DNA of 64,000 nucleotides from Scolanthus callimorphus (GCA_033964015.1 CM066915.1:6497575-6561574); one strand, 5' to 3'; positions 43,319-54,596 are shown, numbered from the stretch's first letter. Program-made: numbers and translations. The notes: a model not told the origin generated them from the letters alone.

Positions 43319-44277
43319 CTGTGGTCCTACGCCACAATTTCAACACAGAACTCTCAAATAATCGCTTCAAAACAACTCTGGTGTCATGTTTTCACACAAA
43401 AAAACTGCGTCCCAAAAACACCTACTTCATGGGTAAATCCTACGTAATTTGTACCTTTTTCTGGGACGCGATTTTCTCAAAAGTTGATGCAAATTCGTGT
43501 AAATAAACACAACACGAACATACCTTGATGTCGGCTCCGTGGCGTAGGCCGGTTGTTTTTGCAAGAAAACAAAACAAAAATATAGTTTAACAACTTAGAA
43601 GTCTACACATTAATAAAATTGAACAAAAATGTCAAAATCAAATGAAAAAAGCACTGTTTAAACCCCTATACTTACGCCATCTTTCACGTCACGATTTTCA
43701 ACTAGGATGCTGCCATCTTGAAACCTGAAACAGCCAATCAGCGCGCCCTAAACACCCCACGTGACCTATAGTTTCCTATCCATGGTAGAACAGTGTGTTA
43801 AGGAGTTGTAATAAATGATGTTTTCGTTACGAAACTCAACGCCTGGTGTCTTGTAAATACCCTTGCGGTTCGCACCCACAGATCGGCCGTGGTCTTTGTT
43901 GGTGACAATAAGTTATTCAATGTGACATTTTTGGGACTTTGTACTTTGAACAAGCACATACGACTGATTCGCGCGCGTGCGTAAATTTCGCGCCAAAACC
44001 AAGGAGACACAGGGAGACCAGTGCATAGCTAGGACCAAACAACGGCCAAAACGCGCGTTGCGCTTTCTCTCCAAACAATACTGATTTAGTTTCCGCATGG
44101 GTAACGTATTTCCTAGCCATTGTCAACAACCCGTAAATTTAAATGCATAGATAATGGAGTTGTTCCGCTTAGGAACCTTAGGGATTTAAGGCGAGGCTTT
44201 TGGTTCCGGTTGACCAGAATCAATTGGAAACAAAAGGCTCGCTTCAATTGCATCTCTAACGTTCTTACGCGAAACCC
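43319..44277. other. No clear gene; possible - strand promoter region
   Basis: On -, 'aagatggc|gtaagt' near 43672 and 'catcaag|gtatgt' near 43522 look like ATG-proximal donors, and 'agccaatcagcgcgc' at 43732 is a CCAAT box. I could not join them with a valid acceptor. An open frame on - at 44129-43917 begins in 'atggctaggaaa' but shows no motif. Confidence 0.3.
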
Positions 44278-44742
44278 CGGGGGGAGGGATCCAATGTTTT
44301 TTTTGTCGGGGATGATCGTCGGAAATGTTCAGTTTCACCCCTAAAAGATACCAAACATGCATGGCGGGCCATGGCGTGGCTAAAAAAAATTACTACCCTA
44401 AAAGATACCCTAAAAGATGAGGTCTTATGTACCAAGTAGGCGCGAAGGACACAGGTAACAGGTGATAGATATCCATCAAGAAATTTCCGTGTTTGTTTCT
44501 AATTTATCGTCTTCTCGAATCGAATAATCTCTTACACGGTTACCTAACACGGTTTTTAGAAGCACCATCATAAGAAAAAACAATTTGGACACAGTTTCGG
44601 CCCTAAAAGATACCAATCTCCCTAAAATTATTGAAGATCACGATCACCGCCTAAAAGAGACCAAACCATCGTGATTTTAACCCCTAAAAGATACGACGAT
44701 CATCCCCGACAAAAAATATTGGAGTCACCCCCCCTCCCCCCG
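44278..44742. mobile_element. MITE with 'cggggatgatcgtcg' ends and internal 'cctaaaagata' repeats
   Basis: 'tttttgtcggggatgatcgt' (44302) and its inverse (44696-44716) frame a region containing at least six 'cctaaaaga(t/g)a' repeats. Outer G-rich ends ('cggggggaggg') are also inverted. No coding content. Confidence 0.65.
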
Positions 44743-44994
44743 GGCGCGGAACAACTCCGAATATCAACACGTCTCGTGCAAGGGAAAATGACGCCTGTTA
44801 TCTGTCGTTCCCGTCAGAGAGTGACGGGTCCTTTTTTGGTTTGTATTATATATTCATAAACTAGAGGCATGATCATTTTCTCTTGTTTGCATCTATTTCA
44901 GAAAAGGTTGCAGCCCGTGGCCGATCCATTGTTTTTCGGGTGCTCTGATTGGCTAAGAGTCCGCAAAGGCTTTACTGGGAAACTAACAAGAACA

Positions 44995-45250
44995 AAGGAA
45001 CCAAATTCTCCATTCTCGAACCAGCCACTGACGCATGCGCGAGATGTAGTACAGAGCTTCTGAGAGAAAGACCTTCAAGCGCATGCTCCAACGCTCAAAT
45101 TCAGACAATCATCGACGGCCCTCAAATGGATGTCCCCAGAGCCTCCCCTGCGAGCAGACGAGCCGGACAGCTCTGGGTACGAGAATGGCCAATCACTGCG
45201 AAGGCCCTCAAATGGTCCCCACCAGAGCTCTGGGTACGAGAATGCAAATT
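44995..45250. mobile_element. MITE family C, copy 1
   Basis: Contains 'cactgacgcatgcgcgaga', 'gagagaaagacctt', 'aaatggatgtcccc' and ends 'agctctgggtacgagaatg'. A second partial end ('agagctctgggtacgag') lies at 45225. Inverted relative to copies 2 and 3. Confidence 0.65.
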
Positions 45251-45419
45251 CTAGTGTTATAAAATGACGTCAGAACAAAATTTCTACCGAGTATTTTATT
45301 GTAGAATCATTTGGCAGAAAGCAGGGTGATCAGTGTGGCTATTTATCCTAAAAACCAGTGTCCATAATTACGTATTTTCTCCCATCAGGCTACAACCTTT
45401 TCTGAAATGTGTATGTCAA

Positions 45420-45625
45420 TTAGTCAACAGTCACTTCGCAGGGCGGGAGGCTCTGGTGGAGGCCATTTCAGGGCCTTCGCTGATTTTGAACGTTGGAGCA
45501 TGCGCTGAAAGACCTTTTTCTCTGCGGCTCCGTATTAAATCTCGCGCTTGCGTCAGTGGCTGTCACCAGAGATTCCCAGCGAGGAAAAGAGCCGGGGAGC
45601 TCTGGGTTCGAGAATGTAACGAACT
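45420..45625. mobile_element. MITE family C, copy 2
   Basis: Shares 'ggaggctctggtg', 'cgttggagcatgcgctgaaa', 'gtattaaatctcgcgc' and 'agctctgggttcgagaatg' with the other three copies. Confidence 0.65.
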
Positions 45626-45892
45626 CGCCTTTAAAATACACCAAACTCACTAAAATGCAAGAAAAATTCCAGAACACCAAGAAACAGTTTAAGAACTACG
45701 ATCTAGCCACGGTTTATGGCAAAGTTGAGCAACATCCGGAAAACCCAGAAGTTTGGTCAAGAAACAATTGATTCTCCTAGCCTGCTCGCAGGTGTTGGAG
45801 AGTAGTTTTTAGGTCGAATAACCCGAGCTTGCTTTCGCGTGTTCCCCTTTCCCCCGATTTGTCATTTTTGTCACTAAATCCAAGATGAGCAG

Positions 45893-46135
45893 GCTACGAT
45901 TCAACCTCGTTCCCAGGGTATTCTCAGTCGTTTTCAAAATGGCGGTTAGCTCGGGAGAAGACCCTGGGGGAGGCTGAGTCACATGACCATCTCGAAACAA
46001 AGGACAAACCTCGTTCCCATGTTTTCAAGCAGTGGTCATGCGTGGTCATGTGACTCAGCCTCCCCAGGGTCTTCTGAGTCAACCGCCATTTTGAAAAAAG
46101 ACCGAGAAGACCAGCTGGGGACGAGGTTGGCTACG
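45893..46135. mobile_element. Inverted-repeat element with ~100-bp arms
   Basis: 45893-45990 ('caacctcgttcccagg', 'tcaaaatggcggtt', 'gaggctgagtcacatgacc') is the inverse of 46030-46135. The arms differ by few bases and contain a YY1-like 'aaaatggcggt' box and an E-box-like 'tcacatgac'. Confidence 0.8.
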
Positions 46136-46199
46136 ATTCCCAGAGCTCTGAATCTTGCCGCTAGCCAGATGACGGGCTCTGGGTACGGGATGGGGGGAA

Positions 46200-46430
46200 T
46201 CCATTCTCGTACCCAGAGCTCCCCAGCTCGTCTGCTCGCAGGGGAGGCTCTGGGGACATCCATTTGAAGGCCGTCGCTGATTGGCTGATTTTGAGCGTTG
46301 GAGCATGCGCTGAAAGGTCTTTCTCTCAGCGGCTCTGTATTAAATCTCGCCCATGCGTCAGTGGCTGTCACCAGAGCCTGCCCCGCGAGGTTACGAGCCG
46401 GGGAGCTCTGGGTTAGAGAATGGGGGGAAT
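46200..46430. mobile_element. MITE family C, copy 3
   Basis: The ends 'attctcgtacccagagctcc' and 'ggggagctctgggttagaga' are inverted repeats of about 20 bases. The internal part matches copies 2 and 4. Confidence 0.75.
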
Positions 46431-46486
46431 CCAATTTGTGAGCATGCGTGGTAGATCAAGAACATCATGAACTTTCATACAACCTT

Positions 46487-46708
46487 GCATTCTCGAACCC
46501 AGAGCTCCCCTGCTCGTCACCTCGCGGGGAGGCTCTGGTGACAGCCATTGGCGCATGCGCGAGATTTGACACAGAGCCGCTGAGAGAAACACCTTTCTGC
46601 GCATGCCCCAACGTTTAAAATCAGCCAATCAGCGAAGTCCCTCAAATGGATGTCCCCAAAGCCTCCCCTGCGAGCAGACGAGCCGGGGAGCTCTGGGTTC
46701 GAGAATAA
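46487..46708. mobile_element. MITE family C, copy 4 (opposite orientation)
   Basis: 'cattctcgaacccagagctc' and 'gagctctgggttcgagaat' are the inverted ends, with the internal 'gcgcatgcgcgaga' and 'aaatggatgtccccaaa'. Confidence 0.75.
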
Positions 46709-46856
46709 CAACCTTGCAAACCGGAAATCCAGAATTTGGGTTTATAAATAATCGATTCCCCCAAAGCCCTGAATATAGCCGCTGGGCAAAAGATGACGGG
46801 TCTCTTGGTACGAGATTGCAAAAAAAGGACGATATCATAACTTTTTTGCAATCGCC

Positions 46857-47570
46857 GGGTCAGTATCCCCGCCCGTCTTTCCCAAAGGAGGCATACCGCA
46901 GGGGACTAAATTAGCCCCCGTGCTATTTGCCATCCTGGTCAACCGTTTAGTTTCTGGCTGGCCAAACCGGTCCAAGTACGTCGATGACACCACCATTTTT
47001 GAGGTGGTTCCGAGGTGCAGCCCCAGCTATTTGCAATTTATTGTTAATGACATCGTTGAGTTCGCGTCCAGTCGTGGCATGCGCCTTAATCCTAAGAAGT
47101 GTAAGGAGCTGCAGGTTAATTTTCTGGAATATCAGTGCGCCTCTCCTCCCGCCTTGTTCATAGGAGACACAATGGTCAAACAAGTAGATAGTTACAAGCT
47201 CCTGGGTGTTCATATCAGCTCAGATTTGTCATGGAATGTCCATGTAGATTATATCGTGAAGAAAGCTAATAAGCGCCTGTACTCGCTCCGTGTTCTCAAG
47301 AAGGCTGGAGCTCAACCGGCTGATCTGGTTCGCATATATTGCTCCTTGATCCGGTCCGTTCTGGAATATGCTGCTCCAGTATGGGCTGCGCTCCCTGAAT
47401 ATCTAGCAAATATCATTGAGTCCATACAAAAAAGAGCGCTTAGAATTATCTACGGCCCCGCCTTAGAATATAGTGAGAGGCTCAGACGTGCAGAGCTTAT
47501 CCCTCTCACGGAACGTCGTGCAATTATATCAGCGAAATTCGTAGAGAAAGCCAGGGGAATTGAGCCCTGA
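46857..47570 (+). pseudogene. Reverse transcriptase C-terminal half
   Basis: Visible RT blocks: GGIPQGTKLAPVLF, SKYVDDTTIFE (the YxDD catalytic box, here YVDD), SYKLLGVHISSDLSW and the thumb region (ANKRLYSLRVLKKAGAQ, DLVRIYCSLIRSVLEYAAPV). A one-base frame change near 47560 separates a last conserved piece (LRYSQYHRGASRL, KFRGRTDRLNNF-like) that ends about 47697. Endonuclease and the RT fingers are missing. Layout fits the CR1/L2 or related jockey-type clades. Confidence 0.8.
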
Positions 47571-47791
47571 GTTACGTTATTCCCAATACCACCGTGGTGC
47601 CTCACGGTTATTCTCTGCGGTCAGGTCCTCAGAGGGCCCAGAAGTTTCGAGGCCGCACTGATAGACTCAATAACTTTGCCACTGTTCGTTATTCATAATT
47701 AGACAAATTCTGTTAAGTATTGTAAATATCACTATTGTCTCTGACCTCCACTGCAATTCAGCCAATGCTGCTATGTGGCTCAATAAACATA

Positions 47792-47844
<53 letters not shown>
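47792..47844. repeat. (TTA)n microsatellite
   Basis: About 17 units forming the tail of the non-LTR element. Confidence 0.92.
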
Positions 47845-47846
<2 letters not shown>

Positions 47847-48182
47847 CAAAAGCAATCCATTCCTTTCATGCGAAATCACACCTTACTTTAAAAATTTATA
47901 CATAATTGTTGGTAGACATTATAAATCAGCGATACCTAAAGTCATACCATAGGCGGCGGACCCGGGGCGGCACACTCGTTACGAACCACGTTAATGAGGA
48001 AACTTAGTTCGATTCTGCGCACTACGTTCAAGCACCAATTTAATTGATTCAGTAGACAAATTAGTATTCAACTTGAGAAGGGAGACTTAAACGAAACATA
48101 GCAACACGAGTGGGAGCATTTGTTTTTCCCTTTATATTTCACTATAAGGGAAAGAATGACGCCCTCTTATTAGTCAGACATT

Positions 48183-48380
48183 ATGATCAAAGTTGACAAT
48201 ATCCCATGCAGTGGACGGTTTAAGGATCGAGTATTCGTAGGAATGAATAATTTTGCCTCGAAGCGTTGCTATGCAAATCGGGGTTATCTTGAAAACCTTC
48301 AACGCGCGTGCAAACTTCTCCCGCAATTTATGACTAACTCGGCATTTTCCCAACGAAACGAAGCCTCACACAATTTGTAA
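48183..48380 (+). CDS. Small open frame conserved in both arms (left copy)
   Basis: 65 codons, identical at the protein level to the right-arm frame (51706-51509 on -). Because the arms are nearly identical DNA, conservation of the protein alone does not prove coding. No motif recognised. Confidence 0.2.
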   Translation: MIKVDNIPCSGRFKDRVFVGMNNFASKRCYANRGYLENLQRACKLLPQFMTNSAFSQRNEASHNL

Positions 48381-48771
48381 CAATGTTTCCTTGAGATAAT
48401 GTGCTATAACGAATTTTAATCCGGTACGGTTTTAACATATTATTCCACAAGTTTTGATATCCACTTTGTCTCAAATTTCCACATGAATAGGCTCATTGCC
48501 GTGTTGTTGCTCCATAACATTGCTTTATAAATTTGAAAACATTATTATGTTTGCCTCTAAAAAACATGTATCTAGCTGGAAATATAATCAGAAAGTAACC
48601 TGCTTATTTGTGCTCGGGATTTGGGGTTTCTTTTGTAATATATACACTGCAAATGCGGCACTTCGGTCGAGAATCCTATACGCGCGCCTTGATTCAATTG
48701 AACATACACAATTAAACATAACATTCAAAATGCGCACTCCATTCAGATATTATAAATCCATTCAGATATGG

Positions 48772-51147
48772 ACAATAAATTCAATTTGAAAATAATTTTA
48801 CATTTAAAAAGTAATCTTGCTCAATAATTCTAAAGAATGAAAACAGTCTATGTGCTTAAACCTAAGTTATAAAATAATGATAATAATAAGAATGATAACT
48901 ATAACCAGCAAAGCTAGCTAACGTAGTAAAACTAGATTCGTTGTTGTTTTCTATATAAAAAGTATAACATTAATAAGGGATATTTGAAAGATCTCCGAGG
49001 CGATGGCGATGAATTAGTTTTTGAGTCAGTTGTTTATGTTATATACCACAAGACCTACCAGTCCCTCTACCATTTTCTACGCCTGTCATTCGTGGAAATT
49101 CAAAGTGGCAGTTGAATTTTCTCAAAGAACATGCCCAATGACTCAGAATAGAAAGTACATGGCCACGATAAAGAGAGGCAAGTTGTATTGTGCATCCAAG
49201 TTTTTTGAGGTGCGAATTTTGCCGCTGAGTCTAGAGGGGAAACCAGTTCTACAGAATCTGTGAAAATCACCCATATCCTGGTCTGGTTAAAAAACATAAA
49301 TATCGCCACATGGTTGCAAAGAAATCTGTGAAAAATAATACGCACAAATCTATTCCCTTTCCTGATGTGGGAAATGACCTAACCCCCATCCCACCCCAAC
49401 ATAGGCTTCATACTCTTCGCGGCAGTCGAACTTTACCGAAGAACAGACCCAATAAACTAATAAACTAACTAGGAACTTCAAATTCTTGCATCACATCCTT
49501 ATAAAATAATTTTAAACAAAACCTTGTCATTCCCAGTTTTTTTCTCTGTTCCATGATAACTGAAAAGAGGAGAGGAAAGAAAAAAACTAAAAAGAAGCAT
49601 TTTCGTGTCAATACCTAAATGGTCGTTCATCTTCCTACGGCAGGGGCGACTAGAGATAGACTCCGGGTTTATTAAGTTGGGAACCCCAAGCCCTTCAAAT
49701 CGGATTAATCTTAATGCTTTCAGCCTATGAGGAACAACTACAGAATGTAGGATAGAGGGGATGGAAACGTAGCACTCCAACTCAGCAGGTCATGATAGAA
49801 ACTATAGGTACTAATCACGCTAGCTAGCTACCATTAGAGCTGGGCCGCCCGCCATCTCTGGGGGGCTGTCTTGACCCGATAACTGTGTCCCACATACTTG
49901 GAAGGCCCAAAGTCCTAGTCAAAAACACCTTCAGGCTGAGAGGGGTTGGGGTGGAGAATAGATACCCAGTAGACAAGTGGATCTCAGGAGAATTTGGCGA
50001 GTTGCATGCCATCTCCCCAATCGAAGAAAGGGCTAAGGCTGTCCACACCAGGAGTGAATCGTGCATTTACTGGTTGGAGGAAATGGCTGATTGCATTTTC
50101 TTTGCGCACCGGGGAATTCGAGGAAATCCAGGGGAAAGGGGTTTATCTAAACCCTGGAATTTTCAAGGGGAGGAGGGATCGAACACCCCTGGTAGGGGTC
50201 TGTGTCGAAAAGGTTGGTGCTTAGGTAACCTCGAAATTCAAAGGGAGGGGTTGAGCAAATTCTAGGGGACGGGGTGTTCAGGGCCCCTGAAAATTGATAT
50301 TGAAGCACACGTTGCTGGCTTGCATGGTACACATGTTTAACTGCAAGAATCATGTCTTAACTACAAATTCCAAAACTATCGACATCTATACCAAATGGGG
50401 TTTCATCAGTCCAACTACTCTCAGGCTATATTCGCTATGTAATGCTTCCTTGTGTACATTGCTCACCAGCTCACAGATATTACACAGCATGTACACATGT
50501 GATGTAAGAACCAAACCAATAACTATTTTTAAACTCTTATCCTGTAAAATGGCCTCTTAGTACAATCACCAGGGGCATAGCTACCAATACACAAAGTACG
50601 TAACTGCGTACTATTAACATTTTCACTTTCATATGCTACTCTCTTGCTACGCCCCTGACGACCAAGATCCGGAAAACGTGTGTGCACTACAAAACGCCAT
50701 GGCATTGTGGACAGGGCTGTATTCCTGTATCTTTGGTTGGAGACAAACCAATTCAACAATCGACATGGCTGACTCAACAAATGATAAATGAAGTTGAATC
50801 AGATCAGTGTTCAAACGGTTTTTGCCCCAGCCTTATCCACCTTTTTTGTGTGTTTCCATGGTGATCGTCTTGAATTCTTTTCCGAAGACATGTAAAGAGG
50901 AAAATAACGCATTTTAGCTCCATTTAGAGAATTGAATTCTTAGTGCGGATTTTAAAGATTTCGAAATGGCGAAATAGGAACGTGGAGGGGTTTTCTGAGA
51001 ACACAAAATTTGAGATAAAATTATACTAGCAGCGCAGCTGTTCGCACATGATACCGTTGACTGTGCTGTGCTTAGTTTACCAGGCCAATAACAGTAGCTA
51101 GCGAAATGAAATAAAACGATATAAATTGTGTGATATTGGCAGTTTAC
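48772..51147. other. Interior of the long-arm element
   Basis: No gene was recognised. An open frame at 49885-50265 (+) has an orderly look (VENRYPVDKWISGEFGELHA, SESCIYWLEEMADC) but matches no family I know and may be structured non-coding DNA. 50100-50290 is G-rich and resembles other G-rich repeats in the window. 50570-50660 is framed by 'ggggcatag' and 'ctacgcccc'. Confidence 0.4.
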
Positions 51148-51508
51148 CCATATCTGAATGGATTTATTTACAGCGCGCATTTTGAGTGTTATGTTTATTG
51201 TGTATGTAATTGTGTATGTACAGAGAGTGCCGCATTTGCAGTCTAAATATTACAAAAGAAACACCAAATCCCGAGCACAAATAAGCAGGTTACTTTCTGA
51301 TTATATTTCCAGCTAGATACATGTTTTTTATAGAGGCAAACATAATAATGTTTCAAATTTATAAAGCAATGTTATGGAGCAACAACACGGCAATGAGCCT
51401 ATTCATGTGGAAATTTGAGACAAAGTGGGTATCAAAACTTGTGGAATAATATGTTAAAACCGTACCGGATTAAAATTCGTTATAGCACATTATCTCAAGG
51501 AAACATTG

Positions 51509-51706
51509 TTACAAATTGTGTGAGGCTTCGTTTCGTTGGGAAAATGCCGAGTTAGTCATAAATTGCGGGAGAAGTTTGCACGCGCGTTGAAGGTTTTCAA
51601 GATAACCCCGATTTGCATAGCAACGCTTCGAGGCAAAATTATTCATTCCTACGAATACTCGATCCTTAAACCGTCCACTGCATGGGATATTGTCAACTTT
51701 GATCAT
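51509..51706 (-). CDS. Small open frame conserved in both arms (right copy)
   Basis: Mirror of 48183-48380 on the opposite strand with the same 65-residue translation. See that entry for doubts about coding status. Confidence 0.2.
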   Translation of the reverse strand: MIKVDNIPCSGRFKDRVFVGMNNFASKRCYANRGYLENLQRACKLLPQFMTNSAFSQRNEASHNL

Positions 51707-51922
51707 AATGTCTGACTAATAAGAGGGCGTCATTCTTTCCCTTATAGTGAAATATAAAGGGAAAAACAAATGCTCCCACTCGTGTTGCTATGTTTCGTTT
51801 AAGTCTCCCTTCTCAAGTTGAATACTAATTTGTCTACTGAATCAATTAAATGGTGCTTGAACGTAGTGCGCAGAATCGAACTAAGTTTCCTCATTAACGT
51901 GGTTCGTAACGAGTGTGGGCGG

Positions 51923-52337
51923 CAGGGGGTGCTCGAGCACCCCCACATTTTGAACTGGGGGGCTGAGCAACCCCACTTTTTGAAGCTGTATAGCTGCAGG
52001 TTCGACTCAGTAAATATCTACTTGCTTGTTCATTGCCACAAGGCGTAGACATCAATAAGATCACTAAAGCCTTTGCGTCTTGAAATATAACCGAAGAAGG
52101 AGCTACTTCGGTCAATTCTAATCGCACTAGCTATAAACGATATATCCAGCAAAGATATTTCATAGCATTTTTTGACTGTTGACATTATGCAGGCTCAGGG
52201 AACGTAGGGGTTGGGATTACATTGTGAAATATTTTCATCAAAATGTATTTGAGGTAAAAACAAGAAAAAAACGAAATTACGTGTCCACTATATTTTTTGC
52301 CTTTTCGGCACCCCCACTTTTTTGGGTGCTCCGCCGC
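51923..52337. other. Non-coding, 'gagcacccccac' repeats
   Basis: 'gctcgagcacccccacat' at 51930 and 'ggcacccccacttttttggg' at 52308 flank the interval. They resemble one repeat family with 'ggcggcgg' ends. No gene. Confidence 0.35.
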
Positions 52338-52727
52338 CGCGCATTTCCTTTCGTAAACGGTCGTTGCCTTTTAGAACGGTCGTTGCCATTTCTGTGAACG
52401 GTCGATGCCTTTTCAGAAAGGTCGTTGCCATTTCTGATCCCTTGGGACAGTTAGTAATTATCATATATATAGCTTCGTTCTATAGATGCTAATGAAAGAT
52501 AGTACAAATCCAATAAAAAAGCACCTCCAACCCAGCGAATTCACTCGTATCGCACTGGTTAGGGTTTGGGTTAGTAATTGGGTTACCGGTTAGGGTTAGG
52601 GTTCTAAACAGGGTAGAATTTATACAAGATTTTTCCTTTTTCCTTGAATGAGACATATCAAAAATAAAACGTGAAAATTTTCTAAGTGTCGTCCAAATGG
52701 CAACGACCGTTTACGAAAGGGAAATGC
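52338..52727. repeat. Inverted repeat with internal 'cggtcgttgcc' tandem and telomere-like motif
   Basis: 'gcgcatttcctttcgtaaac' plus 'ggtcgttgcc' at 52338 is inverted at 52694-52727. The first part has four degenerate 19-20 base units ('aacggtcgttgccatttct'). 52559-52605 contains 'ggttagggttagggtt'-type sequence resembling the animal telomere repeat. Confidence 0.6.
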
Positions 52728-52779
52728 GCTCCGCCGCCCCTGCATTCAGAAACAAATATCTTAGTTTTAATGAGTTTAA

Positions 52780-53484
52780 GGTATGAGTATACCTTTGAGG
52801 GGTGTCGCGGAAAAAATTCGTATAGCGTCACAATTTACACCACAATCGTCGTTCATATGTCATTTTAAAGCTACAAGGTTAGTCTATCCGATGAATAATT
52901 TTGTTTTCATTATATTGTAAATGAACATATTTTTTTAGCTCTAAAGAAAAAAGTACCGACTTTCTTTAAAAAGTTCCAGCTTTTTCCAATCAAATTGCAC
53001 AGCTCCAAATTTAAGCAAAATCTATTCTTTAGAAGGCGATCTAAAAAAAGTGTGCAGGATTTTTGATTTTCCTTTCAAAACATATTTTATGCTAATTTTT
53101 GTGTTAGCATTGCCAAAAATATCGATTTTCAACCTGTTTTACGTGATATTTCCGCAAATACGTAAAATATCGATAATCCCGCACACCTTTTTTCAGATCG
53201 CCCTCTAAGGAATACATTTTGCGGAAATCTGGAGCTTTTAACATTAACTGGAAGTGGCGGAGCTCTTAAAAATCAAAAATTAGTACTTTTCCTTTGAAAC
53301 ACAAAACGACGAAAACGATCCATCAAATTATTAACGTTGCATAGAAATGTACCACTTAGTAAGTAAGGCCGTTCCATAAGCTTTAAAACGATATATAAAT
53401 GGCCCTTGTAATGTAAATAATGACGCGACAGTGATTTTTTTTCGCGAAAAATTGACATCCCTCGCGCAAAGGTATACTCATACC
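52780..53484. mobile_element. 705-bp MITE with TTAA target sites (piggyBac/Kolobok type)
   Basis: TTAA stands at 52776-52779 and 53485-53488. The ends 'ggtatgagtatacctttg' and 'caaaggtatactcatacc' are perfect 18-bp inverted repeats. A subterminal inverted pair ('aaggcgatct'/'agatcgccct' with 'gtgtgc(a/g)gga') lies at about 53034 and 53177. TTAA duplication is known for piggyBac and Kolobok elements. No transposase inside. Confidence 0.85.
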
Positions 53485-53493
53485 TTAACTAAC

Positions 53494-54596
53494 TTATTGG
53501 TTGCCATCATCATTTTCTGGTACAGGCGTAGACGCCGGTGTCGGTTTGGGTTTGCCAACCAGCACGTTGGGTAAATAAACATGTATGGATAACTTGCGTC
53601 CGAATTCCTCTTCCTCTATCCTATGAGTGGCGATAGGTATCGAATTTGATCTCTCTTTTCGTCTCTCAATATTCGGCTTAAAAATTGCGTGGCGAGCCCA
53701 AGGCATGAATGGACTTTGCTTCCCCGCCGTTAAACCATGTCTGTACTTTTCACGGAACTGTCTCAAAAGTTCACAATCTTCGTCGTCCAGAGACGTTTGT
53801 GGTATCCTCGACTTAAGTTGAAGACCAAACTCACTTTCCAGCAAGTTCAGACTGGTAGGGTTCACTTCAAAGCGAACAGGCTTTGATCTGCCTCCAAGGA
53901 GAATAAAAATCTCCTCGTCCTCGCACCATTGGTGAGACACGCCGTTTTCTGTTTGTCCAAAAACTTTATTGTTGTTGAATGGAAAGCTGCTGCATCGAGA
54001 AATAGCATCTTTAGAAGCCTGTTCTTCGGGAGTAACTTCTCTACGAGACTTTAACCTTTTAATGAGGTGTAAAGCTTATTTACGGCAATGGAATGCCCGG
54101 CACCACTTAGATGGGAATTCAAACTCCGTGTACACAGCATACTTTTGTCAGCTTTCTTGTGACTAGAATGTTTGTTTTCTAGCGCGAGGTCTTCTGTACT
54201 TCCTTCAGATGAGGGAACCGTATAAAGTCGCTGCCCAGTACAGTACATGTTTGCTAGCGGAGACTCGATAACTCGTTTCCTTAACTGCCCTGATTTGGTG
54301 TTGTTTTCGATGTTTGTTGATGCAGTTTTTTCAACATTGTTCTGTTGTTCAGTGTCCTGTACAAGCGGTGTGGTACAAGCTGATGAGGAATCCTTCTGTT
54401 TTGCCGACAATCGCCTTTTCCCTGTCACTGCAGGAAACGAGTTAGTGTTTGAAGGTGTTTTTCTCCCATTTGGCGCAGTTTTACCATTTACGACTCTAAG
54501 TTCAATGTTGTCTTGCACACAAGCAGTTCTGTTGAATTTCAACGGGCTCCTTGGAAACGGCGTTTTGCCTGGATTTGTTTTGATCATTTTCGACAT
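53494..54596 (-). CDS. Uncharacterised protein with Ser/Thr-Pro sites, one frameshift
   Basis: Frame 1 from a likely Met at 54596 (MSKMIKTNPGKTPFPRSPLK) is basic and Ser/Thr-rich with several S/T-P sites, for example SPLANMY. At 54058 the run 'taaaagg' has one A too few to continue. With one more A the frame would lead on to the open part containing SRREVTPEEQASKDAISRC and then 53940-53494 (WCEDEEIFILLGGRSKPVRF, LRQFREKYRHGLTAGKQSPF, ending in a Pro-rich tail). The two halves look like one protein of about 365 residues. No family was recognised; the S/T-P-rich N-terminus suggests a kinase-regulated nuclear protein, which is a guess. A MITE sits 6 bases after the stop. Confidence 0.55.

Larger units (their letters stand above)
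46857..47845 (+). mobile_element. 5'-truncated non-LTR retrotransposon with (TTA)n tail
   Basis: The element begins inside the reverse transcriptase at about 46857 (just before GGIPQGTKLAPVLF), has the coding part to 47570, a short 3' UTR, 'aataaa' at 47783 and a (TTA)n tail at 47792-47844. The 5' truncation and simple-repeat tail are typical of target-primed retrotransposition. Confidence 0.82.
47971..51917. mobile_element. 3.9 kb element with ~0.8 kb terminal inverted arms
   Basis: 47971-48771 and 51148-51917 are reverse complements over about 770-800 bases with small differences. Both arms begin 'cacactcgttacgaacc'. GGCGG stands at both flanks (47966-47970 and 51918-51922), a possible 5-bp target duplication in a G/C-rich context. 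An identical 65-codon open frame (MIKVDNIPCSGRFKDRVFVG...) lies in each arm. The 2.4 kb interior has no recognisable transposase. Long-TIR foldback elements or an inverted segmental duplication both fit. Confidence 0.7.

Noticed and set aside
44869..46838. Numerous 60-130 codon frames in the MITE cluster
   Set aside because: They coincide with repeated MITE copies and share residues only because the DNA is repeated.
47667..47879. Poly-Asn frame on -
   Set aside because: Translation of the (TTA)n tail of a non-LTR element.
51990..52060. tRNA-like 'ggttcgactc' segment
   Set aside because: No cloverleaf could be drawn around it and no acceptor stem pairs.
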